Assembly (NCBI RefSeq): GCF_040564635.1
Contig: NZ_CP159837.1
Location: 2,173,001 to 2,237,000, forward strand
Source: Planktothricoides raciborskii GIHE-MW2
GTDB lineage: Bacteria; Cyanobacteriota; Cyanobacteriia; Cyanobacteriales; Laspinemataceae
Direction of reading: 5' to 3'
Length of the DNA: 64,000 nt
Shown: positions 34,533 to 41,799 of the stretch, in pieces
Layout of the letters: each line of letters begins with the position of its first letter
Position numbering within the stretch: position 1 is the first letter of the stretch
Program-made: the position numbers and the translations under genes
Notes under the pieces: model-generated
The model's database searches: none
What the model saw: only the letters and a program-made list of their open reading frames with translations
Told to the model about the DNA's origin: nothing

Positions 34533-36005
34533 CTACAAATCAGTCAATAACCTAGCTTTCCGTAAAATAAACTTTAACACCGTCTCATCTTGAGCAATAA
34601 TATCCGCCTGAATTTCCATTCCTGACAATAAAGCATTCTTGGGATCATCTTTTAAATAGAACTCGTCCGCTTCAATTGTCACCTCATAATAAGGAGGGAT
34701 TAGATTAGATCCGGAATTTTGGAGGATAATGGCATCGGGAGAAATCGTCTTAACAGTTCCGGGTAAAATTCCATAATCAGGATAAGGATATGCACTGACC
34801 CGCATTTGTGATTTTTGGCCAACTTTCACTTTACCAATATCCTGAGTAGCAATTCTGGCTTTAATCACCAAAGGAGTATCATTCGGGGTAATTTGAGCAA
34901 TTTCTTCTCCTATTCTGACAATTTGGTTGGGATTTCGCAAATTTAACTTGAGAATTGTCCCGGATATGGGTGCAGAAACAACGGTTTGCCGGAGTTCGTG
35001 CTCCACCTGCAATAATTCTTGGCGATCGCTCTCTAGTTGCTTTTCCAGTTCACTTTGACGTTGGAATAAACTGTTTTGCTCTTGATTTAATCGGGCTAAA
35101 GTTCCGGCTCCTGTGGCTTTTTCCTGAGCAATTTTTTCCGCTGCCATTGTCACCATGCCATCACTAGGATTAGCCGCAGCTAAGGCGGCTTGTAAACGAG
35201 CTTCAGCCGATTCTATGGCTTTGGTCTGACGCAGTGCAGTTTGTTTTTGCCCTGCCAATAATGCAGTACGTTCGGCTACGGCTTCTTCTTGTTGTTCAAC
35301 AGCTAATTGGGCTTCTTCTAATTGATTTCTACTTAATGCACCGGATTCGGCTAAAGGCTGGTAGCGATTCAGCTTTTCTTGAGCAATTTTTAAAGCCGAT
35401 TCACTAGCCCGTAAAGACGCTTCATAAGCTTGAATATCACTCTGAATTTTTTGCCATTCTTCCTCAGCCATCAGCAAATTTGCTCTCGCTTCATCCACTT
35501 GCGCTTCAACGGTTAAACGCCGTTCACTATGTTCTGTTTGCATCCGCAGATGGTCTGCCTCCGCAACCGCGATCGCCCGGTTCGTCCTTTCGGTTTCCGC
35601 ATTCAGTTGCAGATTTAAGTTCGCCAACTGTCCTGACACCTGTTCTAATTGCTGTTCAATTTGGTCAATACTGATTTCTAGCTGGGACTGACGAGTGCTG
35701 ACACGAGAGGTATCCAGAACCACCAGGGTTTCTCCTTCAGTCACCGTCTGATTTTCTTTAATATTAATCTCGGTGACAGTCCCCTCGGTGGGGGCTTGCA
35801 CCAGCTTAACCTCTCCTGTGGGACGCACCACTGCTGGGGCTTTCACGGTGACAGGTAAAGGAGTAAAAGCAGATACCGTAAAAGCAGCGACCACTGTCCC
35901 CACTAAAAAAAAGCCGCCAAATATTGTCCAGCCACTCACGGGAGGCAAGAAGTCATCATCGTGGGCGATCGGTAATAATTCAGGGTTGGGGTTTCTCAGT
36001 ACCAT
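34533..36005 (-). CDS. HlyD-family membrane fusion protein for peptide export
   Basis: A 490-residue adaptor. One N-terminal membrane helix (IFGGFFLVGTVVAAFTVSAF) is followed by a split lipoyl/barrel domain (VQAPTEGTVTEINIKENQTV and later VSAPISGTILKLNLRNPNQIV). These flank about 250 residues of alpha-hairpin coiled coil (about 110-350). The architecture is that of adaptors paired with C39-peptidase ABC exporters, linking the inner-membrane transporter to an outer-membrane channel. It is transcribed divergently from the tandem peptide genes starting 204 bases away. The exporter gene lies beyond those peptides, so the locus forms a peptide-secretion unit. Confidence 0.9.
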   Translation of the reverse strand: MVLRNPNPELLPIAHDDDFLPPVSGWTIFGGFFLVGTVVAAFTVSAFTPLPVTVKAPAVVRPTGEVKLVQAPTEGTVTEINIKENQTVTEGETLVVLDTSRVSTRQSQLEISIDQIEQQLEQVSGQLANLNLQLNAETERTNRAIAVAEADHLRMQTEHSERRLTVEAQVDEARANLLMAEEEWQKIQSDIQAYEASLRASESALKIAQEKLNRYQPLAESGALSRNQLEEAQLAVEQQEEAVAERTALLAGQKQTALRQTKAIESAEARLQAALAAANPSDGMVTMAAEKIAQEKATGAGTLARLNQEQNSLFQRQSELEKQLESDRQELLQVEHELRQTVVSAPISGTILKLNLRNPNQIVRIGEEIAQITPNDTPLVIKARIATQDIGKVKVGQKSQMRVSAYPYPDYGILPGTVKTISPDAIILQNSGSNLIPPYYEVTIEADEFYLKDDPKNALLSGMEIQADIIAQDETVLKFILRKARLLTDL

Positions 36006-36208
36006 TACGGAATTTCCTGTAACTCAATATGGGCAAGGCTTTCAGGCAAATGCTTTACGAAAACTTCACAAAACCCAGGTGATTTATCAGGTTTTATGAA
36101 GGGATGATTAAAAAAAATTCAGTAAATGCCCCGATTGATAATTTTTTTTTATTGATTATATTAATGACTATAAGATAAAACAAACCAAAAAGCCAAGAGA
36201 ATAACACC

Positions 36209-36358
36209 ATGAAAGCTGACAAAACCGCTACCACCAACAACACCCAAAAACCCAGCCAAGACATTCGCAATAATTCTTTATTCACCAATATGACCGCTGA
36301 GGAAGAAGTGTTTGTCCGGGGTGGAACACAACGTTTCCGGGCGGCAGAACTATTATAA
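36209..36358 (+). CDS. Double-glycine leader peptide 1 (core TQRFRAAELL)
   Basis: A 49-residue precursor. The leader (residues 1-39) starts MKADKTATTNNTQKPSQDIR, continues NNSLFTNMTAEEE and ends VFVRGG, the double-glycine site expected to be cut by the C39 peptidase of the nearby exporter. The predicted mature peptide is TQRFRAAELL. Three further genes with near-identical leaders follow. A weak AAGAGAA precedes the ATG. No modification enzyme is encoded next to it, so the product may be unmodified. Function is unknown; secreted signal or antimicrobial peptide are both possible. Two stop-delimited duplicates of its 3' end follow in the same frame. Confidence 0.85.
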   Translation: MKADKTATTNNTQKPSQDIRNNSLFTNMTAEEEVFVRGGTQRFRAAELL

Positions 36359-36457
36359 GAAGTGTTTGTCCGGGGTGGACGTTTCCGTGCGCCAGAACTA
36401 TTATAAGAAGTGTTTGTCCGGGGTGGACGTTTCCGTGCGCCAGAACTATTATTTTAA
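36359..36457 (+). repeat. Two in-frame, stop-delimited copies of the cleavage-site/core module
   Basis: Immediately after the stop of peptide gene 1, a 48-base unit encodes EVFVRGGRFRAPELL and a TAA (36359-36406). A 51-base unit then encodes EVFVRGGRFRAPELLF and a TAA (36407-36457). Both are in the same frame as the upstream gene and have no start codon of their own. They would be made only by stop read-through or by fusion to a leader. The spacing from gene 1 to gene 2 (282) equals the normal unit (186) plus exactly two 48-base units. Confidence 0.85.
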
Positions 36458-36490
36458 CCCTCTTAATTAATGAACACAGAGGACAAAAAT

Positions 36491-36643
36491 ATGAAAGCTA
36501 ACAACACCGCTACCACCAACAACACCCAAAAACCCAGCCAAGACATTCGCAATAATTCTTTATTCACTAATATGACCGCTGAGGAAGAAGTGTTTGTCCG
36601 GGGTGGAACACAACGTTTCCGTGCGCCAGAACTATTATTTTAA
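36491..36643 (+). CDS. Double-glycine leader peptide 2 (core TQRFRAPELLF)
   Basis: A 50-residue precursor with leader as in peptide 1 (MKANNTATTNN at the start) and the same VFVRGG cleavage site; predicted mature peptide TQRFRAPELLF. The ATG at 36491 is preceded by AGAGGA at suitable spacing. An in-frame ATG 21 bases upstream (MNTEDKN) is an alternative start, shared with genes 3 and 4. This copy has the longest complete core and is the best guess at the functional product. Confidence 0.85.
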   Translation: MKANNTATTNNTQKPSQDIRNNSLFTNMTAEEEVFVRGGTQRFRAPELLF

Positions 36644-36676
36644 CCCACTTAATTAATGAACACAGAGGACAAAAAT

Positions 36677-36820
36677 ATGAAAGCTAAGAACACCGTCACC
36701 AACAACACCCAAAAACCCAGCCAAGACATTCGCAATAATTCTTTATTCACCAATATGACCGCTGAAGAAGAAGTGTTTGTCCGGGGTGGTGCGGCAGAAC
36801 TATTATTTAAACCCACTTAA
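36677..36820 (+). CDS. Double-glycine leader peptide 3 (degenerate core)
   Basis: A 47-residue precursor with an intact leader and VFVRGG site, but the core has lost the RFR segment. A one-base loss in the T run also extends it past the usual stop to read AAELLFKPT. The leader is nevertheless almost unchanged from its neighbours. Either the copy is decaying or it makes a variant peptide. Confidence 0.8.
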   Translation: MKAKNTVTNNTQKPSQDIRNNSLFTNMTAEEEVFVRGGAAELLFKPT

Positions 36821-36844
36821 TTAATGAACACAGAGGACAAAAAT

Positions 36845-36982
36845 ATGAAAGCTAAGAACACCGCTACCAACAACACCCAAAAACCCAGCCAAGACATTCG
36901 CAATAATTCTTTATTCACCAATATGACCGCTGAAGAAGAAGTGTTTGTCCGGGGTGGACGTTTCCGGGCGGCAGAACTTTGA
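36845..36982 (+). CDS. Double-glycine leader peptide 4 (core RFRAAEL)
   Basis: A 45-residue precursor with the shared leader (MKAKNTATNNT start), the VFVRGG site and the shortest core, RFRAAEL, ended by TGA at 36980-36982. The stop lies inside the first copy of a 94-base direct repeat. A hairpin within that repeat (37029-37058) probably terminates the peptide operon. Confidence 0.85.
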   Translation: MKAKNTATNNTQKPSQDIRNNSLFTNMTAEEEVFVRGGRFRAAEL

Positions 36983-37071
36983 ACACCCCTCTATAGTATA
37001 ATTAACTAATGGCAATAATTGCAATAATAACTTCCGAGATATTATAGTTTCGGAAGTTTAATTTATGTCTG
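36978..37071 (+). repeat. 94-base direct repeat, copy A (with hairpin)
   Basis: It begins TTTGAACACCCCTCTATAG and ends TTTATGTCTG, and is nearly identical to 37827-37920. It contains the inverted repeat AACTTCCGA ... TTCGGAAGTT (37029-37058), a likely terminator for the peptide genes. The two copies bracket 755 bases holding an IS200/IS605-like remnant and the brnT/brnA module. Confidence 0.9.
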
Positions 37072-37250
37072 GGTCATTTATCGGAAACATGGCGCGGGAA
37101 GACCTCAATCTCAGCGTAAGCAGATTGGCGATGCGTTGTGCGCCTTAACTTTCGCTTTTGATGCTACAATAACACCAATAGGAAGGGTCGGTGAACCAAG
37201 AATCCCCACATTCAGCATAAGTGGCATAAGTGGCGTGAGGAGTGTCCATC
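37072..37250 (+). mobile_element. Remnant of an IS200/IS605-family element (right end)
   Basis: The segment ending GGTCGGTGAACCAAGAATCC ... GGAGTGTCC at about 37188-37247 resembles the hairpin-bearing right ends of cyanobacterial IS200/IS605 (tnpB) elements. The upstream part has no open frame. It is recognised by remembered similarity only. Nothing else is seen up to 37313 except a TATAAT-rich promoter-like stretch at about 37300. Confidence 0.5.
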
Positions 37251-37313
37251 AGCAAACCCTAAATAAATTTAGGCATAATTGACATAATTCTCCCGAATAC
37301 ATATAATATATGT

Positions 37314-37581
37314 ATGCAAGTTGAATGGAATCCTAAAAAAGCTAAAAGCAATTTACAAAAACACGGAGTCAGTTTTTCTGATGCTGAGGCTGTGTTGTTC
37401 GATCCTTATTTCTTTTGAAGATCAATCAGCACAAGGTGAACAGCGATTTATTATTATGGGGATGGATCACCTTCGGCGGTTGCTAGTGGTAGTCTATACC
37501 TATCGAGGTGATAGCATTCGCTTAATTTCTGCCCGTCCTGCTACTGCTAAGGAGAGACATGAATATGAAACCGGAATATAA
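37314..37581 (+). pseudogene. brnT: BrnT toxin, frameshifted
   Basis: The ATG at 37314 opens MQVEWNPKKAKSNLQKHGVSF, the conserved BrnT start, and reads to DPYFF followed by TGA near 37416-37418. Shifting frame at about that point restores the rest of the toxin: FEDQSAQGEQRFIIMGMD, RLLVVVYTYRGDSIRLISAR, and KERHEYETGI to a stop at 37581. The joined protein of about 89 residues is normal for BrnT, a RelE-fold ribonuclease. A single indel near 37410 therefore disables it. A second start at 37321 gives only an out-of-frame N-terminus. Its stop overlaps brnA. Confidence 0.85.
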
Positions 37582-37831
37582 TTTTGATCGGTCTAAACGG
37601 GGTGCAATCATCCCACAAGAAGGTAAAACTCGCATTACCATCTATATTGATAATGATATTCTCGAAGCCTTTAGACAAAAAGGAGACGCTGAAGGGAAAG
37701 GTTATCAAACGATGATGAATCAAGCGTTACGACAATATCTTGATCAAGCCAAACTCCCCTTAGATGAAGATACATTACGCCGGATTTTTCAAGAAGAACT
37801 GAGGGCTGTAACTTTTGTTAATTCAGTTTGA
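37559..37831 (+). CDS. brnA: BrnA antitoxin
   Basis: A 90-residue antitoxin with the BrnA layout: N-terminal toxin-binding segment (YNFDRSKRGAIIPQEGK) and a ribbon-helix-helix DNA-binding part (TRITIYIDNDILEAFRQKGD, then GYQTMMNQALRQYL). It overlaps the toxin frame by 23 bases, as usual. It appears intact although brnT is frameshifted. The known role is to bind BrnT and repress the brnTA promoter. The stop codon sits at the start of the second 94-base repeat. Confidence 0.85.
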   Translation: MNMKPEYNFDRSKRGAIIPQEGKTRITIYIDNDILEAFRQKGDAEGKGYQTMMNQALRQYLDQAKLPLDEDTLRRIFQEELRAVTFVNSV

Positions 37832-37920
37832 ACACCCCTCTATGGTATAATTAACTAATGGCAATAATTGCAATAATAACTTCCGAGATATTATAGTTTC
37901 GGAAGTTAAACTTATGTCTG
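37827..37920 (+). repeat. 94-base direct repeat, copy B
   Basis: Counterpart of 36978-37071 with only a few differences; ends 8 bases before the exporter gene. It carries the same AACTTCCGA/TTCGGAAGTT hairpin, so the exporter is preceded by a probable terminator copied from the peptide operon. Confidence 0.9.
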
Positions 37921-37928
37921 ACTAATTT

Positions 37929-40073
37929 ATGAAAAAATATCCAATTGTCCTTCAATATAGTGAAGAAGATTGCGGAGCAGCTTGTTTAGCCACAATTGTT
38001 AAATATTATGGGAAACAATTTACCATTAATCGCATTAGAGAAGCCGTGGGAACCGGACAACTCGGCACAACTTTAACGGGTTTAAGAAGAGGGGCAGAAA
38101 GTTTGGGATTTGATGCTCGTTCCACCAGAGCCCAAGCCCAAATATTAGATCAAATGAAAAATGCGCCTTTACCTGCCATCATTTACTGGCAAGGTAATCA
38201 TTATGTCGTTTTATATGGACAAAAAGGTAAAAAATATATCATCGCGGATCCTGGTGTCGGTTTACGCTATCTAACTCGGCAAGAATTAGCCGACAATTGG
38301 TCAGGATTTATTACCCTGTTATTACAGCCCGATCCAGTCCGCTTTGCTCAACAACCGAACGATAAAATCGAAGGAATTGGGAGATTATTTCAGCGCATTG
38401 CTCCTTATACCTTTATTCTACTAGAAGTTTTACTGATTAATATTGTTCTCGGTTTGTTAGCCTTAACCTCACCCTTTATGATTCAAATATTAACCGATGA
38501 TGTCTTAATTAGAGGCGAAGAAAACATCCTGAGAGGATTAGGAATCGCCATTATTATAATGAACTTAATAAGTAGTGGCTTACAAGTCATCCAATCAAAC
38601 TTAAGTATGCAGGTTTCCAACCGGATACAATTAGGCTTAATCAAAGAATTTGGCCGCAAAATATTAAAATTTCCTTTACAGTATTATGAAACTCATCGCA
38701 GTGGGGAGGTAGTCAGCCGTTTAAAGGATATTCAAGAAATTAATTTCTTTATTTCTCAATCTTTAGTCCGAGTCTTAACTCAATCTTTTACGGCGATTAT
38801 TTCTTTAAGTCTGATGTTATTTTATAGTCCTAAATTAACCTTAGTCATTGGCTTAATCACTTTATGCAGTGCTACCTCATCTTTGGTATTTTTGAGGTCA
38901 TTAATAAAAAAAATTAGAGATGTTATGATCTTAGAAGGGGAGACTCATAGCGTTTTAATCGAAAGTTTCAAAGGGGCCGTCACCTTAAAAACAACCACCG
39001 CCGAACCTCAATTCTGGGAAGACTTACAAAGTCGGTTTGGCCGATTAGCCAATTTAGAATTGAAACTCGGACAAATTGGAGTCACCAATTTTAATTTCTC
39101 GGAAATTATTTCTGGCATTGGTGGCATCGTGTTACTCTGGTTTGGCAGTACCTTGGTCATTCATAAGGAATTGACGATCGGACAACTCTTAGCCTTTAAC
39201 AGTATGAGTGTTAATTTTACTGTCTTTATTAAAATAGTAGTCGGCTTAATTAGTGAAATTGTTAGAGTGAAAGTTGTGACTGAACGGATATTCTCAGTGA
39301 TTGACTATCCGGCAGAAACCGATAAAGATTTTCAGAAAGAATGGGTGACATTCCAAGATAATGATCCAGTGTGCTGTGAAAATCTCTTATATCATCATGC
39401 GGGCAGATTAGATTTATTTCAAGATTTTACCGTAACCATTAAAGGAGGAAAAGTCACGGCGATTATTGGGGAATCTGGTTGTGGAAAAAGTACCTTAGTC
39501 AAGCTACTAGCTGGATTATATCAATTGCAGGGAGGCACAATTAGAGTCGGAGCGTATAACTTACAAAATTTAAGTTTAGAATGTATCAGAAAACAAATCA
39601 TTTTAGTTCCCCAAGAAGCGCAGTTTTGGAGTCGAAGTATTATTGAGAATTTCCGAGTGGGTTCACCTCATGTAACTTTTGAGGAAATCGTCAAAGCTTG
39701 TCAATTTGCCCAAGCGGATGGATTTATCGATCGCCTCCCGGACAAATATTTTACCGTATTAGGGGAATTTGGCGCTAATTTATCCGGTGGTCAACGGCAA
39801 AGATTAGCGATCGCCAGAGCCATTGTCAACGATCCACCAGTCTTAATTTTAGACGAATCCACATCAGGGTTAGACCCCATTAGTGAAGAAAATTTATTAA
39901 ATGAATTATTAGAGTATCGTCGCGGAAAAACCACAATCATGATTAGTCATCGTCCGACTGTTAATGTCAGAGCAGATGAGATTATTTATCTAGAAGATAG
40001 TCAATTAAAGTTACAGGGCACTGTAGAGAATTTGCTGCAAATTGAGGGTGAACATCTAAGATTTTTAACCTAG
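37929..40073 (+). CDS. Peptidase-containing ABC exporter (C39 type)
   Basis: A 714-residue transporter in three parts. Residues 1-140 are a C39 cysteine peptidase: Cys15 in EEDCGAACLA, His91 in GNHYVVLYG and Asp107 in IIADPGVG. About 155-450 form the six-helix membrane domain (LLEVLLINIVLGLLAL, AIISLSLMLFYSP). About 470-714 are the ATPase, with Walker A GESGCGKST, signature LSGGQRQRLA, Walker B VLILDEST and H-loop SHRP. It should remove the leader after the double glycine and export the core, with the divergent HlyD-like protein as adaptor and the four small precursors as substrates. The peptides are now separated from it by the brnTA insertion. Confidence 0.93.
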   Translation: MKKYPIVLQYSEEDCGAACLATIVKYYGKQFTINRIREAVGTGQLGTTLTGLRRGAESLGFDARSTRAQAQILDQMKNAPLPAIIYWQGNHYVVLYGQKGKKYIIADPGVGLRYLTRQELADNWSGFITLLLQPDPVRFAQQPNDKIEGIGRLFQRIAPYTFILLEVLLINIVLGLLALTSPFMIQILTDDVLIRGEENILRGLGIAIIIMNLISSGLQVIQSNLSMQVSNRIQLGLIKEFGRKILKFPLQYYETHRSGEVVSRLKDIQEINFFISQSLVRVLTQSFTAIISLSLMLFYSPKLTLVIGLITLCSATSSLVFLRSLIKKIRDVMILEGETHSVLIESFKGAVTLKTTTAEPQFWEDLQSRFGRLANLELKLGQIGVTNFNFSEIISGIGGIVLLWFGSTLVIHKELTIGQLLAFNSMSVNFTVFIKIVVGLISEIVRVKVVTERIFSVIDYPAETDKDFQKEWVTFQDNDPVCCENLLYHHAGRLDLFQDFTVTIKGGKVTAIIGESGCGKSTLVKLLAGLYQLQGGTIRVGAYNLQNLSLECIRKQIILVPQEAQFWSRSIIENFRVGSPHVTFEEIVKACQFAQADGFIDRLPDKYFTVLGEFGANLSGGQRQRLAIARAIVNDPPVLILDESTSGLDPISEENLLNELLEYRRGKTTIMISHRPTVNVRADEIIYLEDSQLKLQGTVENLLQIEGEHLRFLT

Positions 40074-40085
40074 CGATCGCCCCTT

Positions 40086-40155
40086 AAGAAACCGGGTTTC
40101 TGCGACAATTTTTGCCGGAAAGCAAAGAGTTAATTAAGAAACCCGGTTTCTGGGT
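40086..40155. repeat. AGAAACCGGGTTTCT pair with GCGACAATTTTT spacer
   Basis: Two palindromic copies flank about 45 bases, matching the arrangement at 34418-34515 on the other side of the peptide-export locus. The rest of 40156-40546 contains no convincing gene. Confidence 0.75.
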
Positions 40156-40411
40156 CTGTGGGCTTCAAGGGCTGTAAAAGGCGGGAAAATGATCCCTGCG
40201 ATCGCGGTTATTAGTGGCTCGATCATCATTAATCAGAAATCAGCAGAGCGATCGCCATGCCATAATATACTCAAGACTCAAGACATTGATGGAATTGGGG
40301 GAATTAATCTTAACACCGAAAATTATTCCCCCCAAAAGAACTTGGCAAGAAAACCGGCGATATTTTTCTGTGTTTGTTAATTCTTTTTAATAATTCAGTT
40401 TAAATGTTATA

Positions 40412-40444
40412 AATTAAGCCGAGGTGTCAAACACTTCGGCTTAA
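40412..40444. terminator. Hairpin, possible terminator
   Basis: TTAAGCCGAGGTGT, loop CAAA, then ACACTTCGGCTTAA: a 13-14 pair stem (one wobble) without a strong T run. It lies between the exporter and the convergent LysR-type regulator gene. Confidence 0.5.
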
Positions 40445-40546
40445 TCTCGGTTATGATACCCAATAATCTGGGTATGTCCTATCAAACATAAGTTTTTAGG
40501 GAGTAAGATGTTCCGGGAATCAATCCCAACCATTTTGGTTTAATCT

Positions 40547-41476
40547 TTAATCTTGAAAATTATAATCTGCCGTTTCTTCAACCACCTGTTTTCCTTCCTC
40601 AATTAAATATTTTAAAAATTCTTCAGCCACCACAGAAATCTGTTTATTTTTGGGATAAATCACATACCAAGAACGTTCAATGGGAAAGTCCTGTACATCC
40701 AATATTTTTAATTTTCGAGTAGACCCTTCTAAGGCTAAAACATGACGAGAGACTACAGAAATCCCTAACCCACCGGCGATCGCTTGTTTAATCGCTTCAT
40801 TGCTGCCCAACTCCATCCGAACTTTTACCGAAACACCGTGTTCTTCAAAGATTTTTTTCACCGCTTTCCGGGTTCCAGAACCTGGTTCACGCATAATAAA
40901 TGGCTCATTCTTCAACCGTTCAATCGGAATATTCTTTTCATTGGCTAAAGGATGATTTGATGCCGCCAAAACCACTAAAGGATTGTCGAGGAATTTGTAA
41001 GAAGTCACCTCAAAATTTTCTGGCAATTTACTCAGAATATATAAATCATCTAAATTCTGACTTAATCGTTCTTCCAATACTTCATGGTTGGTAACTTGAA
41101 GGGAGACATCAATTCCCGGGTAGCGATGACAGAAAACTCCCAATAAACGAGGAATAATATACTTAGCCGTTGTCACCACGGTTAATCTTAATTTTCCTTC
41201 TTTGAGTCCTTGGAGATTCGCAACAGTCATTTCAAACTGCGCCAATCTTTCAAAAATATCTCGACAAGTTAACAACAGTTGTTCACCGGCTTCAGTTAAG
41301 TAGAGACGTTTGCCAACTTGCTCAAACAATGGCATTCCCACCACTTTTGCTAATTGTTTGACTTGCATGGACACGGAAGGTTGAGTCAGAAACAATTCTT
41401 CCGCTGCTCTGGTAAAACTCCGATGACGAGCCGCTGCTTCAAAAACCCTAAGCTGATGCAGTGTTGCCTGGTTCAA
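40547..41476 (-). CDS. ccmR: LysR-family regulator of inorganic-carbon genes (CcmR/NdhR type)
   Basis: A 309-residue LysR protein: N-terminal winged HTH (LHQLRVFEAAARHRSFTRAA, then LFLTQPSVSMQVKQL) and a periplasmic-binding-like effector domain. The effector domain includes VVTTAKYIIPRLLGVF, MREPGSGTRKAV and ELGSNEAIKQAIAGGLG. These strings are those of the cyanobacterial CcmR/NdhR-CmpR group, which senses 2-oxoglutarate, NADP+ or RuBP-type metabolites to control CO2 and bicarbonate uptake. The start is TTG at 41476, preceded by AGGAG. It follows the cupB-ndhD4-ndhF4 operon on the same strand after 323 bases, which supports the role. CcmR versus CmpR cannot be settled here. Confidence 0.8.
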   Translation of the reverse strand: MNQATLHQLRVFEAAARHRSFTRAAEELFLTQPSVSMQVKQLAKVVGMPLFEQVGKRLYLTEAGEQLLLTCRDIFERLAQFEMTVANLQGLKEGKLRLTVVTTAKYIIPRLLGVFCHRYPGIDVSLQVTNHEVLEERLSQNLDDLYILSKLPENFEVTSYKFLDNPLVVLAASNHPLANEKNIPIERLKNEPFIMREPGSGTRKAVKKIFEEHGVSVKVRMELGSNEAIKQAIAGGLGISVVSRHVLALEGSTRKLKILDVQDFPIERSWYVIYPKNKQISVVAEEFLKYLIEEGKQVVEETADYNFQD

Positions 41477-41579
41477 TGTTTTTTCTCCTGGTTATTATAT
41501 ATAGAGTCTAGTATATTATAACCTATTTATTAATTATTTTTGCTTATGAAGCCAGGATAAATTTTTTTATTCCCAAGTT

Positions 41580-41797
41580 CTGCTTCCGGGCAGAGGAGCG
41601 GAGGGGCGGAGGGGCGGAGGGGAGTGTGGGGAGCCGCCATCGGAGTGTGGGGGGTGGGGAATAATTAACAATTAACAATTGACAATTGACAATTAAAGAC
41701 CATGATCAATTATCAATTGTCAATTATCAATTATTCCCTCTTCCCTGCACCCCTGCACCCCTGCCCCTACACCCTACACCCTACACCCTACACCCTA
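41580..41797. repeat. Low-complexity tandem tracts
   Basis: Successive short tandem tracts: GAGGGGCGGAGGGGCGG, ACAATTGACAATTGACAATT, its partner CAATTATCAATTGTCAATT, then CCCTGCACCCCTGCACC and CCCTACACCCTACACC. The AATTGAC tract and its partner can pair. No gene. Confidence 0.85.
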
Positions 41798-41799
41798 GA

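Noticed and set aside
36094..36288. Minus-strand 64-residue hydrophobic frame
   Set aside because: It overlaps the first peptide precursor antisense and has no ribosome site or conserved feature.
36209..36982. Lanthipeptide or cyanobactin assignment for the peptide precursors
   Set aside because: Cores contain no Cys and almost no Ser/Thr, and no LanM, YcaO or PatA/PatG-like gene lies nearby.
37314..37581. Programmed frameshifting as the explanation for the split brnT
   Set aside because: No clear slippery heptamer with a downstream structure was seen; decay is simpler, though it is listed as a test.
40189..40380. 63-residue plus-strand frame
   Set aside because: No recognisable domain or ribosome site; lies in repeat-bearing intergenic DNA.
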